Positions 23,401-30,606 of a DNA stretch of 36,469 bases are shown here, in pieces. This DNA comes from SVTX01 sp045585895 (GTDB lineage Bacteria > Bacillota > Clostridia > Oscillospirales > CAG-272), in contig JAZMZI010000115.1 in the NCBI GenBank assembly GCA_045585895.1, positions 1-36,469 of the forward strand. The letters run 5' to 3'. Under the pieces are notes generated by a model. It saw nothing but the letters and a program-made list of their open reading frames with translations, did not search any database and was not told where the DNA came from. How positions within the stretch are numbered: position 1 is the stretch's first letter; each line of letters opens with the position of its first letter. The position numbers and the translations under genes are program-made.

Positions 23401-25325
23401 TTGAAGGCGAAAAGATCTGTGACATTGCATTCTTCGGAGTATTTGACTCCAAGGAGCAGGCTTACGAGTACATGGGCGCACAGTTTGGTGAGAAGCTCGG
23501 CGAAAACTGCCAGCACGACGCAACCTATAAGAGCACCGAGGACTGCGCGACCTACTGCGAATACTGTGGCAAGCAGACCAAGGAAGCAGAGCATACTGTT
23601 GCTGAAGGCTCCAAGTTTATCGTAAGCTCCACTCTCAACGCTAAGGGCGAGCTTTACGAGACCAACACCTGTACCGTTTGCGACGGCGTGGTAGAGCGCA
23701 CTATCTCCTTCCGTACCGGTATCGACGCCTTCTATATCAACGACACCATTGCTAACAAGGGCGGTAACGGACAGCAGACATCCGGTATTACTTTCGGTAA
23801 TAACAAGGTTTCGCACCTTGACGCAAACACCACGTTTATCAACAATGATACAGGCGAAAAGCTCGTTATAACCAACAATTTCAAGATCTCCGGTTGGACG
23901 GGTCTTAACGGCGGTATCGAAAGATACGTATTCAGTTTCGGAGACGGCAAGTGGCATAACCTCAACGGTATTCCTGCGACCAACAATGACCCCAACGACA
24001 ACCATATCGGTCAGGCTATTTACAACTCCATTCCCGATACCGTAAACTCGGGAGTTAACTCAAACTTCCAGGGCAAGCTTACCTTCCCCGCAGAGATCCT
24101 TCAGCAGTACGTAGGACAGGAAAACCTTACTCTTACGTTTGCGGCTGTTCCCGCGGCTTGTCCCGGCACCGAAGATAACCCCAACACCGTTACTCTCATT
24201 ACGATAAGCAACGTTAATATCGAGTGCGACCACGATGAAGGTATTACTACCGAATGGGATAGCGCAACAAAGCTCTACTCTTTCACTTGTGATCGTTGCG
24301 GCGTAATACTGGAACACCGCGATATGCTCTACAAGTCCGAGGCTAAGACTACCAATCTCGGAAATCTGGGTGGCTGGTTGACCGCAACCCAGGAAGACGG
24401 CTTCGTAAGATACTCTCCCTATGCAGAACCCAGTGATGGATATTTCGCTCCCTTCAACAGTAACACCGCCGTAACGGGTCAGTATATGGTCATCAGATAC
24501 AGACTGATTAACAATTACACCAATGCGGGCACAGGCTCCCTCTTCGCAAGCTCTGCAGCAAGCGGTCAAACCAAAGCTAAAGGTCAAAATGGAGACAACA
24601 AAAACTCTGCCAACAGCTCACTTTTTGGTGACGGCAACTGGCATACCATTATAATCACTCCCGATCTTGAGAAGAACCTTACGTTTACGCCTAATGCCGA
24701 CGGCACATATACTTGGAATTATCTCCGTATGACTCCCGCCTTCGCGGCTTGGGACGGAAGTTGCTATCTTGATATCGACGAAATCGCGTTCGCCGATAAT
24801 CTCGAGGCAGCTGAGCATTATGCTGCCCAGAACGGTGGCGGCTATAAGTGGTGCATTGATAACGGTACGAACACCGGCATCAACGGCGAACAAGTAGCTC
24901 TCAACTTCAAAACCAGCAACGGCAGAACCAACGCGGTAGGTCAGGTTGATATGGCTGAATCCGGAAGCATCAACGCAACTAACGGCTTGGCAGTAGGCGG
25001 TTGGTTCGTAACTCCCGGCGGTACAGCTTCCTACAAGTTCCGTGTCACAAGCGTAGACGGTGTTGCGGTTGAGGATCCCACTCTTATTGACGGTTGGGTC
25101 AGCGCCACTGTCGGCAACGCCGAGCACGGCATCACAAATCAGGGTATTGCTTTAGGTTGGGATATAACCTGCGGTAACGGCTCCGCTTGGCAGGGTAAGA
25201 AATGGCTTAATCTCACAGGCTACGAGGGTAAGCTCATTGACATTGAGATCGTTGCTGTTACAAACTACGGCGAAGAAATCGCATTCTTGAAGATTAGCAA
25301 CGTAAACGTTGCAGCAGCTGAATAA
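20415..25325 (+). CDS. Giant secreted modular protein with cohesin-like, beta-sandwich and CxxC-knuckle segments
   Basis: 1636 residues from ATG 20415 (SD AAGGAG; the open frame begins earlier, at 20316). A signal peptide lies at 1-34 (ending LPAV-like, then LADNS). An N-terminal beta-rich region (about 40-375) is followed by a Cys/His knuckle (about 381-403), a cohesin-like domain (about 409-545), a Cys-rich segment (about 549-615), two similar beta-sandwich modules (about 643-808 and 815-1022) and a knuckle (about 1031-1092). A module ending ISNVNIE (about 1095-1267), a knuckle (about 1271-1296), a third beta-sandwich module (about 1303-1470) and a final module ending ISNVNV (about 1475-1632) complete it. 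Knuckles follow C-x-H ... C-x-x-C, like small zinc sites. No LPXTG, SLH or dockerin is seen, so attachment is unclear. A strong promoter suggests an abundant surface protein. Confidence 0.87.
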   Translation: MKMTSIFKKTWIFAVAIAMVLLMVAAIVPAVLADNSAEPAAAPEHVATNISLSGDVKLMFYYTYEGITFDQNDNDVYTAKATVKDLGKDGKPYDKTVTFTEADFERADKDGTERIRIKVPLSYGQQAETVTVQWYKDGVAIGSPTNGSVKEYVANVRAAANDSENTQKDAYKKIAEPLVAMLNSGAKAQELKSFNTNNLANAGLFTAGSNPIDGMGSNHFYDMTPDRPATSGASKYVEFKATEVVLDSKVRLKVYLDCHDEEGVYKATVKMGDQTQNVKISKDEATGYRYVSINNISPIRFNERFTITVTDADGESVSYSCGVLDWARSTIDSSVTKDEQKNVARSLYLLYSYFTAYQNPDYSVGPKKTDGDGKPVLDQKAECSHLRKHLTETAIVCSDCGDMTDKVPNATRLSVEYAIAEGSAINAGTPTAVDFIVKVAGDVNIKALIFTLVPSSGMTLSDGEIIELCDDATAAFDAEAAINVVLDTANPFVTNEKTKLVKVRYTVTANDAGTYTVNPVVREASSSAIDDTTSLYTTSAVSIKVDNAVCTNNHKVSYLKFTEGGVNKHTSYCSECNTMLGTTTCSYKSSNEESLGYLIVNSGAGACECGRIGEGGKQYKYKLGFSVKKDDDGKDVVTENVAPLVVVTPDELAKRKVENGGSMTLSEDGSYATVNAIANQSDQNFYLYAPSADLINADTEPETGRYIAIKYRTTGAADLEMWAGANNGRTAAKGDENFRINPGNMYVNNGEWQVMILDLSAVQAGGNYAANDDGKYYAHYVRWDIETNNKPAQTVDIAYVAMSDDLMSLASFAGNDVYRFSATKNSSDISGTYMGSTKTLNPVFDAYWIRYSSQAGGNTIGFGTDEANGGLEYTSFTRSGTNGDCYVTLVADTTNKAYTTTSDNKYFAVLYKGSTHQSTFLEGWASSNMTYGNAKGEKFLSGGPLFQKDDYWHFELYDMRNSGNDCYYNDGDTNYFDPIEGFSLIRFDYYNNTTAFEGEKICDIAFFGVFDSKEQAYEYMGAQFGEKLGENCQHDATYKSTEDCATYCEYCGKQTKEAEHTVAEGSKFIVSSTLNAKGELYETNTCTVCDGVVERTISFRTGIDAFYINDTIANKGGNGQQTSGITFGNNKVSHLDANTTFINNDTGEKLVITNNFKISGWTGLNGGIERYVFSFGDGKWHNLNGIPATNNDPNDNHIGQAIYNSIPDTVNSGVNSNFQGKLTFPAEILQQYVGQENLTLTFAAVPAACPGTEDNPNTVTLITISNVNIECDHDEGITTEWDSATKLYSFTCDRCGVILEHRDMLYKSEAKTTNLGNLGGWLTATQEDGFVRYSPYAEPSDGYFAPFNSNTAVTGQYMVIRYRLINNYTNAGTGSLFASSAASGQTKAKGQNGDNKNSANSSLFGDGNWHTIIITPDLEKNLTFTPNADGTYTWNYLRMTPAFAAWDGSCYLDIDEIAFADNLEAAEHYAAQNGGGYKWCIDNGTNTGINGEQVALNFKTSNGRTNAVGQVDMAESGSINATNGLAVGGWFVTPGGTASYKFRVTSVDGVAVEDPTLIDGWVSATVGNAEHGITNQGIALGWDITCGNGSAWQGKKWLNLTGYEGKLIDIEIVAVTNYGEEIAFLKISNVNVAAAE

Positions 25326-25357
25326 TTAAAATTATCGGCTAAAACGCAAAAACAAAT

Positions 25358-25383
25358 ATCCCCACGGGTTTTCCCGTGGGGAT
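25358..25383 (+). terminator. Perfect hairpin after the 1636-aa protein gene
   Basis: ATCCCCACGGG / CCCGTGGGGAT, 11 bp, TTTT loop, 32 bases after the stop. No T-tract follows, so it may protect the mRNA 3' end rather than terminate. Confidence 0.6.
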
Positions 25384-25409
25384 GAATGAAAGTTCATCCA
25401 ACAAGTTAA

Positions 25410-25437
25410 CCCCTCGCCAATGGCGGGGGGTTTTGTT
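25410..25437 (+). terminator. Intrinsic terminator of the 1636-aa protein gene
   Basis: CCCCTCGCC pairs with GGCGGGGGG around AAT, followed by TTTTGTTT. Confidence 0.8.
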
Positions 25438-25473
25438 TAGAATTATTAATTGCAAATTAGCGCTGAAAACGCA

Positions 25474-25499
25474 AAAACGGGAGGTTCCCCTCCCGTTTT
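25474..25499. terminator. Hairpin 3' of serA
   Basis: AAAACGGGAGG / CCTCCCGTTTT, 11 bp, 4-base loop, giving T runs on both strands. It lies 24 bases past the serA stop on the minus strand. Confidence 0.75.
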
Positions 25500-25522
25500 C
25501 TTCATTATATATTATATATAGC

Positions 25523-26686
25523 TCAATCCTGCAGAATTCTGACTCTGATGACCGCGTCGATGGCCTTAAGCTTGTCAAGGGAATCGGCATCTGCCTTACC
25601 CGTCAGGTCGATAATGGTATACGCCACCTCGCCGCGGGATTTATTGGTCATATTCTCGATATTAAGTCCCTGCTCCGAGCAGATCGTTGTAATGCTGGAA
25701 ATAACTGCGGGAACGTTCTTATGAAGTACGCAGATTCTCGCATCGCCGCTTCTGGGCATGCTTATTGCGGGGAAATTCACGCTGTTTCTGATATTTCCGT
25801 TTGCCAGATAGTCGGCAAGCTCCTGAGCCGCCATTACAGCGCAGTTATCTTCACTCTCCTCGGTGGATGCGCCCAGGTGAGGAATAGCGACGATTCCCTT
25901 TACGTTCAAGACTTCTTCCGTGGGGAAATCGGTAACGTATGCCGCCACCTTTCCGCTTTCAAGGGCTTCCTTCAGGTCTTGAGCGTTTACAAGGTCTGCA
26001 CGGGCAAAGTTAAGAATTCTAACGCCGTCCTTCATCTTTGCGATGGTGTCCTTGTTGATCATTCCCTTGGTCTGAGGAGTGGAGGGCACGTGGAGGGTGA
26101 TATAGTCTGCCGTTGCGTAGATGTCGTCGTAGGTCGCCGCCTTGGTAACGTGGTGGTTAAGGTTCCAAGCCGCCTCGATAGACATATAGGGGTCGCAACC
26201 CACAACGTCCATACGGAGATGCACCGCTGTGTTAGCTACCATACCGCCGATAGCGCCGAGACCGATAACGCCGAGGGTCTTGCCCATAACTTCAACGCCC
26301 GCAAACTTGCCTTTTCCCTTCTCGACCTGCTTTGCAACGTCCTCGGTGAGCGTTCCCGCCCACTTGATGCCGCCGACTACGTCTCTCGAAGAGAGCATAA
26401 GGCCTGCGATTACAAGCTCTTTAACTGCGTTTGCGTTAGCGCCGGGAGTGTTGAATACAACTACACCGTGCTCGGTGCAACGGTCGATCGGAATGTTATT
26501 TACACCCGCGCCAGCTCTCGCGATAGCGCGGAGCTCAGGATTGAACTCCATATCCAGCATATTTGCCGAACGAACCATGATACCGTAGGGCGCGTCAACG
26601 TCCTCGCCTACGTTGAAAAGCGCGCGGTCGAGCTTATCGGTGCCGACCTTGGCTATTTTGTTAAGTAATTTTACGTTCTTGATCAT
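25523..26686 (-). CDS. serA: D-3-phosphoglycerate dehydrogenase with ACT domain
   Basis: 387 residues. NAD-binding GLGAIGG is at about 142-148. The 2-hydroxyacid dehydrogenase catalytic set is Arg229 (NFARADLV), Glu258 and His270 (IPHLGAST). The C-terminal ACT domain (about 315-387) is typical for serine feedback control. The enzyme oxidises 3-phosphoglycerate to 3-phosphohydroxypyruvate, the first step of serine synthesis. The SD AGGAG lies 9-10 bases before ATG 26686. serC, the next enzyme of the pathway, lies upstream on the same strand, separated by a 200-base hairpin array, so the two are probably co-transcribed. Confidence 0.96.
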   Translation of the reverse strand: MIKNVKLLNKIAKVGTDKLDRALFNVGEDVDAPYGIMVRSANMLDMEFNPELRAIARAGAGVNNIPIDRCTEHGVVVFNTPGANANAVKELVIAGLMLSSRDVVGGIKWAGTLTEDVAKQVEKGKGKFAGVEVMGKTLGVIGLGAIGGMVANTAVHLRMDVVGCDPYMSIEAAWNLNHHVTKAATYDDIYATADYITLHVPSTPQTKGMINKDTIAKMKDGVRILNFARADLVNAQDLKEALESGKVAAYVTDFPTEEVLNVKGIVAIPHLGASTEESEDNCAVMAAQELADYLANGNIRNSVNFPAISMPRSGDARICVLHKNVPAVISSITTICSEQGLNIENMTNKSRGEVAYTIIDLTGKADADSLDKLKAIDAVIRVRILQD

Positions 26687-26715
26687 ATTTCTGACTCCTG
26701 AGTATAAAGTGTTAT

Positions 26716-26908
26716 TCTTCGCTAACGCGAAGAGTGATATTGTTGCTTCGCAACAGTGATATTGCCTTCGGCAGTTATATTATCGCTTGCGCGATAGTTA
26801 TATTCTATTCGCCTCCTGAACTCGCGAAGCGAATATCACTCGGTGCAAGCCGAATACAACTGCAAAGCAATACAACTCGCCGCAGGCGAATAGAGTTGGC
26901 GTTGTGCC
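26716..26908. repeat. Array of mini-hairpins with AGTGATATT-type spacers between serC and serA
   Basis: On the plus strand, small GC-rich hairpins (such as GTTGC-TTC-GCAAC, GCC-TTC-GGC, ATCGC-TTGC-GCGAT) alternate with the spacer AGTGATATT or AGTTATATT. From about 26810 the pattern inverts: hairpins such as CGCC-GCA-GGCG are separated by AATATCACT / AATACAACT, the complement of the spacer. The whole forms a large inverted repeat made of hairpins. I recall comparable non-coding elements scattered through gut Clostridia genomes, consistent with a mobile MITE-like or RNA-structural repeat. No reading frame is evident. Confidence 0.8.
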
Positions 26909-26914
26909 GCGGCA

Positions 26915-28012
26915 CTACGCCTTAGGATTCTCCTCTGCGAATTTCTTCATGAACGCTACGAGGGCTTCAACGCCTTCGCAGGGCATAGCGTTGTAGATAG
27001 AAGCTCTCATACCGCCCACGCTTCTGTGTCCCTTAAGGTTCTTAAGACCAGCTTTTGCGGCTTCAGAGGCGAATTTTTTGTCAAGATCTGCGTCGCCGGT
27101 GACAAAGGTTACGTTCATAAGCGAACGAGACTCGGGTTTTACGGGAGCGAAGTAATAATTCTGGCTATCAAGGTAGTCGTAAAGCAGCTTTGCCTTCTTT
27201 ACGTTCATTTCCTGCATAACTGTCAAGCCGCCAAGCTGCTGTATCCACTTATATACGAGACCTGCGATATAGATCGCATAGCAGGGGGGAGTGTTATACA
27301 TAGAGTCGTTGTCCGCCATGGTCTTCCAGTCGAGCATAGTGGGGATATTCTCCTCTGCGAAGCCGAGAAGGTCCTCTCTTACGATAACGAGGGTCACGCC
27401 TGCGGGTGCCATATTCTTCTGAGCGCCTGCATATATTACGCCAAACTTGCTGACGTCTACGGGCTCGGAAATAATGCAGGAGGAAAGGTCGGCAACCAGC
27501 GGAACGTCGCCCGTGTCGGGGATATAGGGGTACTTGGTGCCGTATATAGTATTATTGAAGCAAATGTGGAGGTACGAAGCGTCCTGATCTACCATATCAC
27601 GGGTAATTACGGGTACGTGGTCAAAGTTATCGTCCTTTGTGGTTGCGATACACTTAGCATCATATCCCATCTTTTGCGCTTCTTTATATGCCTTGCCCGA
27701 GAACTGTCCCGAAACGGCATAGAGTGCCTTCTTTGCGGGCTTCAGATTTATAAGGTTCATAGGAACCGACGCAAACTGTGTGCTGGCTCCGCCCTGAAGG
27801 AAAAAAACCTTGTAATTGTCGGGGATATTCATAAGGGCGCGGAGGTCTGCCTCTGCCGCCTTAATGATCGCCTCATAGTCGGGAGACCTGTGGCTCATCT
27901 CCATAACCGACATTCCCGATTCTCCGTAGCAGACCAGCTCGCTTGCTGCTCTCTCAAGTACGGGCAAAGGAAGCATAGAGGGGCCTGCTGAAAAGTTGTA
28001 AACTCTGTTCAT
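26915..28012 (-). CDS. serC: Phosphoserine aminotransferase
   Basis: 365 residues of full family length. The N-terminal YNFSAGPSMLP and the PLP-binding Lys199 in IYAGAQKNMAPAG identify SerC. Further motifs are GGASTQFASVPMNL and the C-terminal GHRSVGGMRASIYNA, which holds the substrate-binding Arg residues. It transfers an amino group from glutamate to 3-phosphohydroxypyruvate, and uses the same fold for vitamin B6 synthesis in some bacteria. The SD AAGGAG lies 8 bases before ATG 28012. It is the first gene of the serC-serA unit, with a clear promoter. Confidence 0.97.
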   Translation of the reverse strand: MNRVYNFSAGPSMLPLPVLERAASELVCYGESGMSVMEMSHRSPDYEAIIKAAEADLRALMNIPDNYKVFFLQGGASTQFASVPMNLINLKPAKKALYAVSGQFSGKAYKEAQKMGYDAKCIATTKDDNFDHVPVITRDMVDQDASYLHICFNNTIYGTKYPYIPDTGDVPLVADLSSCIISEPVDVSKFGVIYAGAQKNMAPAGVTLVIVREDLLGFAEENIPTMLDWKTMADNDSMYNTPPCYAIYIAGLVYKWIQQLGGLTVMQEMNVKKAKLLYDYLDSQNYYFAPVKPESRSLMNVTFVTGDADLDKKFASEAAKAGLKNLKGHRSVGGMRASIYNAMPCEGVEALVAFMKKFAEENPKA

Positions 28013-28047
28013 TTTTCGATCTCCTTTTCATATAAAAAGATATTATT

Positions 28048-28076
28048 ATTATAGCTCATAACATCTGTCAAGTCAA
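28048..28076 (-). promoter_or_regulatory. Promoter of serC
   Basis: On the minus strand, TTGACT (28071-28076), a 17-base spacer, then TATAAT (28048-28053). Confidence 0.8.
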
Positions 28077-28175
28077 TAGATTTCAGCAAATTAAAGTGAT
28101 AAAATCTAACTTTTGGCAAAAGGCACACAAATTTCCGCATCGTGAAATGCTATTTGGTAAAAATGCAACAAAAGT

Positions 28176-28211
28176 ATATCGGACGCCAAAAAACACATTG
28201 ACGTCCGATAT
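28176..28211 (-). terminator. Terminator of the YidC-fusion operon
   Basis: ATATCGGACG and CGTCCGATAT form a perfect 10-bp stem directly after the 101-aa gene. The minus-strand tail (ACTTTTGTT) is moderately T-rich. Confidence 0.7.
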
Positions 28212-28213
28212 TT

Positions 28214-28519
28214 TTAACTGTTTCGCGATTTCTTTTTTTGCTTTTCTTTGAGTCTTATCTCAGGCTCGTAGGTCTTTCCCGCGTGGTCCACCACGCAGAA
28301 AAGATTTACCGTAAATTTGGTTATCTTGCTGACGAAAACGTTAAGACCCGCGCTCACCGTCGCCATCTTTCCGAGTATCACACCCGCAGACGCGCCCAGA
28401 GCGATTATTATTCCGCTTGCAGATACCAACGACGTAGTTATCGCCGTCGGGTCGATATAAAGCGAGACCGTGTCGAATACGCCCATATTTGAGGCGAAAT
28501 TTATTATATTGAATATCAT
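28214..28519 (-). CDS. 101-residue membrane protein of the YidC-fusion operon
   Basis: The family is not recognised. Residues about 27-56 (TTSLVSASGIIIALGASAGV and onwards) form a Gly/Ala-rich transmembrane helix, with a second weaker hydrophobic segment at about 62-80. The C-terminal tail is strongly basic (RLKEKQKKKSRNS). The start ATG overlaps the stop of the YidC-transferase fusion by 4 bases and has a strong SD (AGGAGG) inside that gene, so the two are translationally coupled. The size and topology fit an accessory subunit of a membrane complex; the role is unknown. Confidence 0.82.
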   Translation of the reverse strand: MIFNIINFASNMGVFDTVSLYIDPTAITTSLVSASGIIIALGASAGVILGKMATVSAGLNVFVSKITKFTVNLFCVVDHAGKTYEPEIRLKEKQKKKSRNS

Positions 28520-30591
28520 TTTCTCGCCTCCTGTATCTCGATAAGTCTCTTCAGAATATAATCGGCTCCGACTCTGTTGGAGTCTCCGACGTTATATACC
28601 GCCTTATTTAGCGCATCCTCTATTCTCGTCTCGTATTCCTTCGAACACTTGAAGGTATCCTTGACGATCTCTCCGATATTCTTAACGTCACTCTTTTCTA
28701 TCGACTTACCTATTTCGTCACGCAGGGTAATTTCTATAGGCGTGCAATCGATCTTCTGCCAGTTTTCGTTAAGCACCTTCATTTTCGTATTAACGAAAAG
28801 TGTCGGGCGCTTTGTGGCAAAGCTGAACTCAAAGGATATGCCCGACCAGTCGGTTATCATCAAATCCGAAGAATATATCGACTTGTTGCTTGAAAAATCA
28901 AGCTCAAAGGTAAGTCCCTCGCCGATCTTATCCTTCCATCTCTCGACCGTTGCGTTCATTCTCTGCCCGAATCTCTTTACGTACTCGGGATGGGGACGGA
29001 CGGTGACGTGATAATCGTCGCAAAGAAGACCCTCCAGCATCTCGTCGATACAGCTGTCTAAAATGTTGTCCTCGTTCCAAGTGGGCGCTATAAGTATCTC
29101 TTTTCTGCCCGTGTTAGAATGAGTTTTTCTCTCTTTTTCACCGAGAACGATGAGATCATCTACCAAAGGATATCCGAATTCAACAAGCGCCTTTTGGGGC
29201 AGAGAGTAAACGCGCTCCGTCGCCGCGACCTCTCTTTTTATATGCGCTCCCGCGCAAAAGATCGTATCAAAGGCGTCAAGCGAGCCTTCCTTCATTCCCA
29301 TATGCATGCTCATCAGCGCGTGAGGGATATAAACGTACTCGATATCCTTCTTCATCCTCGATTTTTTTAGGTAATACTTTTCAAGATCGGGCGTCGTCAT
29401 AACAACCATATCGCATTCAAGTCCCATCATAAGGGTAATGGTCTTTTTGAGTCCGATATAATAGGGCTTTATTCTCGGATTCTCTTTTGCGACCTCAAAA
29501 ATAACGTCGTCGGGGTCGTTGGTAACGTAGTGTATCACCATATCGGAGCGTGAGAGAAGCTCGCTTATAAGTCCTTTGAAATATTTGTAAAATCCGCTCT
29601 TTTCGGAATAGATTACCAAGTGCTTGTTGACTATCGAAGAAAACCTTTTATAGTCCGCTCTCTCGCGGCGGCGGTTTTCCTTTTCCTTCTTTTTCTTCTC
29701 CTCAGCTCCCTCGTCAAGCTTAAGCTCGGCAAGCGCCTTGCGGCTTTCCTCCAGTGCCTCGTAATCGACGAACTTTTTGGGATTTATGACCGTATTGAGG
29801 ATCAAAAGCTGAATAACCGAAAGGATATTTCCCGCGACCCAATAAAGAGCTATGCCCGCGGGCACGAAGCAACCGAGATAAAGGGACAACGCGACCGAAA
29901 AGATCATGGTTCCGTATTTGTTGCCGTTTCCCTGCTCGTGCTGAAGCACGTTTGCCTTGTTCTGGGCAAAGCAGAGCAACCACGAAGAAGCCGCCGCTAT
30001 CAAAGGAACAATGGTATATATTCCCCAAGCTGTTGTCGGGATCGTAGCAAGCTCAAGCCCCAAAAAGCGACTGTCAAAGCCCGCTATCTTCTCTCCCACC
30101 CAACCTAGACTCTCGGGGATGGTATAGCCGCCGTTTCTTATAGCCTCGATAAGCGAAAGCTCGTAGGAGGAGCTTTCAAGATTCATTTTCGCTTCTTTTG
30201 CCATCAAAAGAATATCGTTCTCGGGAACGCCGAAAAGATAGGTCAAGGGGCGGTTGATTATGTAAACCACGCCAAGAAGCAGGACTATCTGCAAAACGAG
30301 AGGCACGAGGGTCAGCATCGGGCGATATTTCGTTCTCTTAAAAAGCTTCGTTTGCTCCGCAGCAAGCATCTGTCCGTCGGCGTGATATTTCACCTTCAGC
30401 ATATTCATTTCGGGCTGAATCTTTACCATAAGGATCGAATTCTTGTGTATCCAGATCGAAATCGGCAAAAGCACTATTTTTGTGGCAAGGGTAAAAAGCA
30501 GAACGGCAACGCCGTAATCTCCCACCGCCTGCCAGCACCACTTCATCAGCACTCCCAAGGGAACGCAAACGTAGTACAGTATATCGTTCAT
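28516..30591 (-). CDS. YidC/Oxa1 insertase fused to CDP-glycerol glycerophosphotransferase domain
   Basis: 691 residues in one uninterrupted frame. Residues 1-270 are a YidC/Oxa1-type membrane domain, with DYGVAVLLFTLATKIVLLP (Lys38 where Gram-positive YidC has a groove Arg), IQPEMNMLKVKY and FVPAGIALYWVAGNILSVIQ. A charged linker (281-315) leads to a domain (about 321-691) of the TagB/TagF glycerophosphotransferase family. Its motifs are YIPHA (His424), ILIAPTWNED (499-508), VRPHPEY (His534) and DLMITDWSGISFEFSFATKR (576-595). Known relatives polymerise glycerol-phosphate from CDP-glycerol in wall teichoic acid synthesis. It starts 15 bases after the LtaS-like gene with a GGAG SD and overlaps the 101-aa gene. 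The insertase part lacks a signal peptide and might act as a polymer channel or scaffold instead of an insertase (inference). Confidence 0.9.
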   Translation of the reverse strand: MNDILYYVCVPLGVLMKWCWQAVGDYGVAVLLFTLATKIVLLPISIWIHKNSILMVKIQPEMNMLKVKYHADGQMLAAEQTKLFKRTKYRPMLTLVPLVLQIVLLLGVVYIINRPLTYLFGVPENDILLMAKEAKMNLESSSYELSLIEAIRNGGYTIPESLGWVGEKIAGFDSRFLGLELATIPTTAWGIYTIVPLIAAASSWLLCFAQNKANVLQHEQGNGNKYGTMIFSVALSLYLGCFVPAGIALYWVAGNILSVIQLLILNTVINPKKFVDYEALEESRKALAELKLDEGAEEKKKKEKENRRRERADYKRFSSIVNKHLVIYSEKSGFYKYFKGLISELLSRSDMVIHYVTNDPDDVIFEVAKENPRIKPYYIGLKKTITLMMGLECDMVVMTTPDLEKYYLKKSRMKKDIEYVYIPHALMSMHMGMKEGSLDAFDTIFCAGAHIKREVAATERVYSLPQKALVEFGYPLVDDLIVLGEKERKTHSNTGRKEILIAPTWNEDNILDSCIDEMLEGLLCDDYHVTVRPHPEYVKRFGQRMNATVERWKDKIGEGLTFELDFSSNKSIYSSDLMITDWSGISFEFSFATKRPTLFVNTKMKVLNENWQKIDCTPIEITLRDEIGKSIEKSDVKNIGEIVKDTFKCSKEYETRIEDALNKAVYNVGDSNRVGADYILKRLIEIQEARK

Positions 30592-30606
30592 TGTTTTCTC
30601 CGAATT

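Noticed and set aside
21987..24005. 672-codon minus-strand frame inside the 1636-aa gene
   Set aside because: Shadow of a strongly biased gene; the translation is Val/Gly-rich without domains and has no promoter or SD.
25376..26668. 430-codon plus-strand frame
   Set aside because: Antisense to serA, which has full family motifs.
26716..26908. Possible CRISPR array
   Set aside because: Repeats are 9-base spacers between different short hairpins, not identical repeats with unique spacers, and the orientation inverts halfway.
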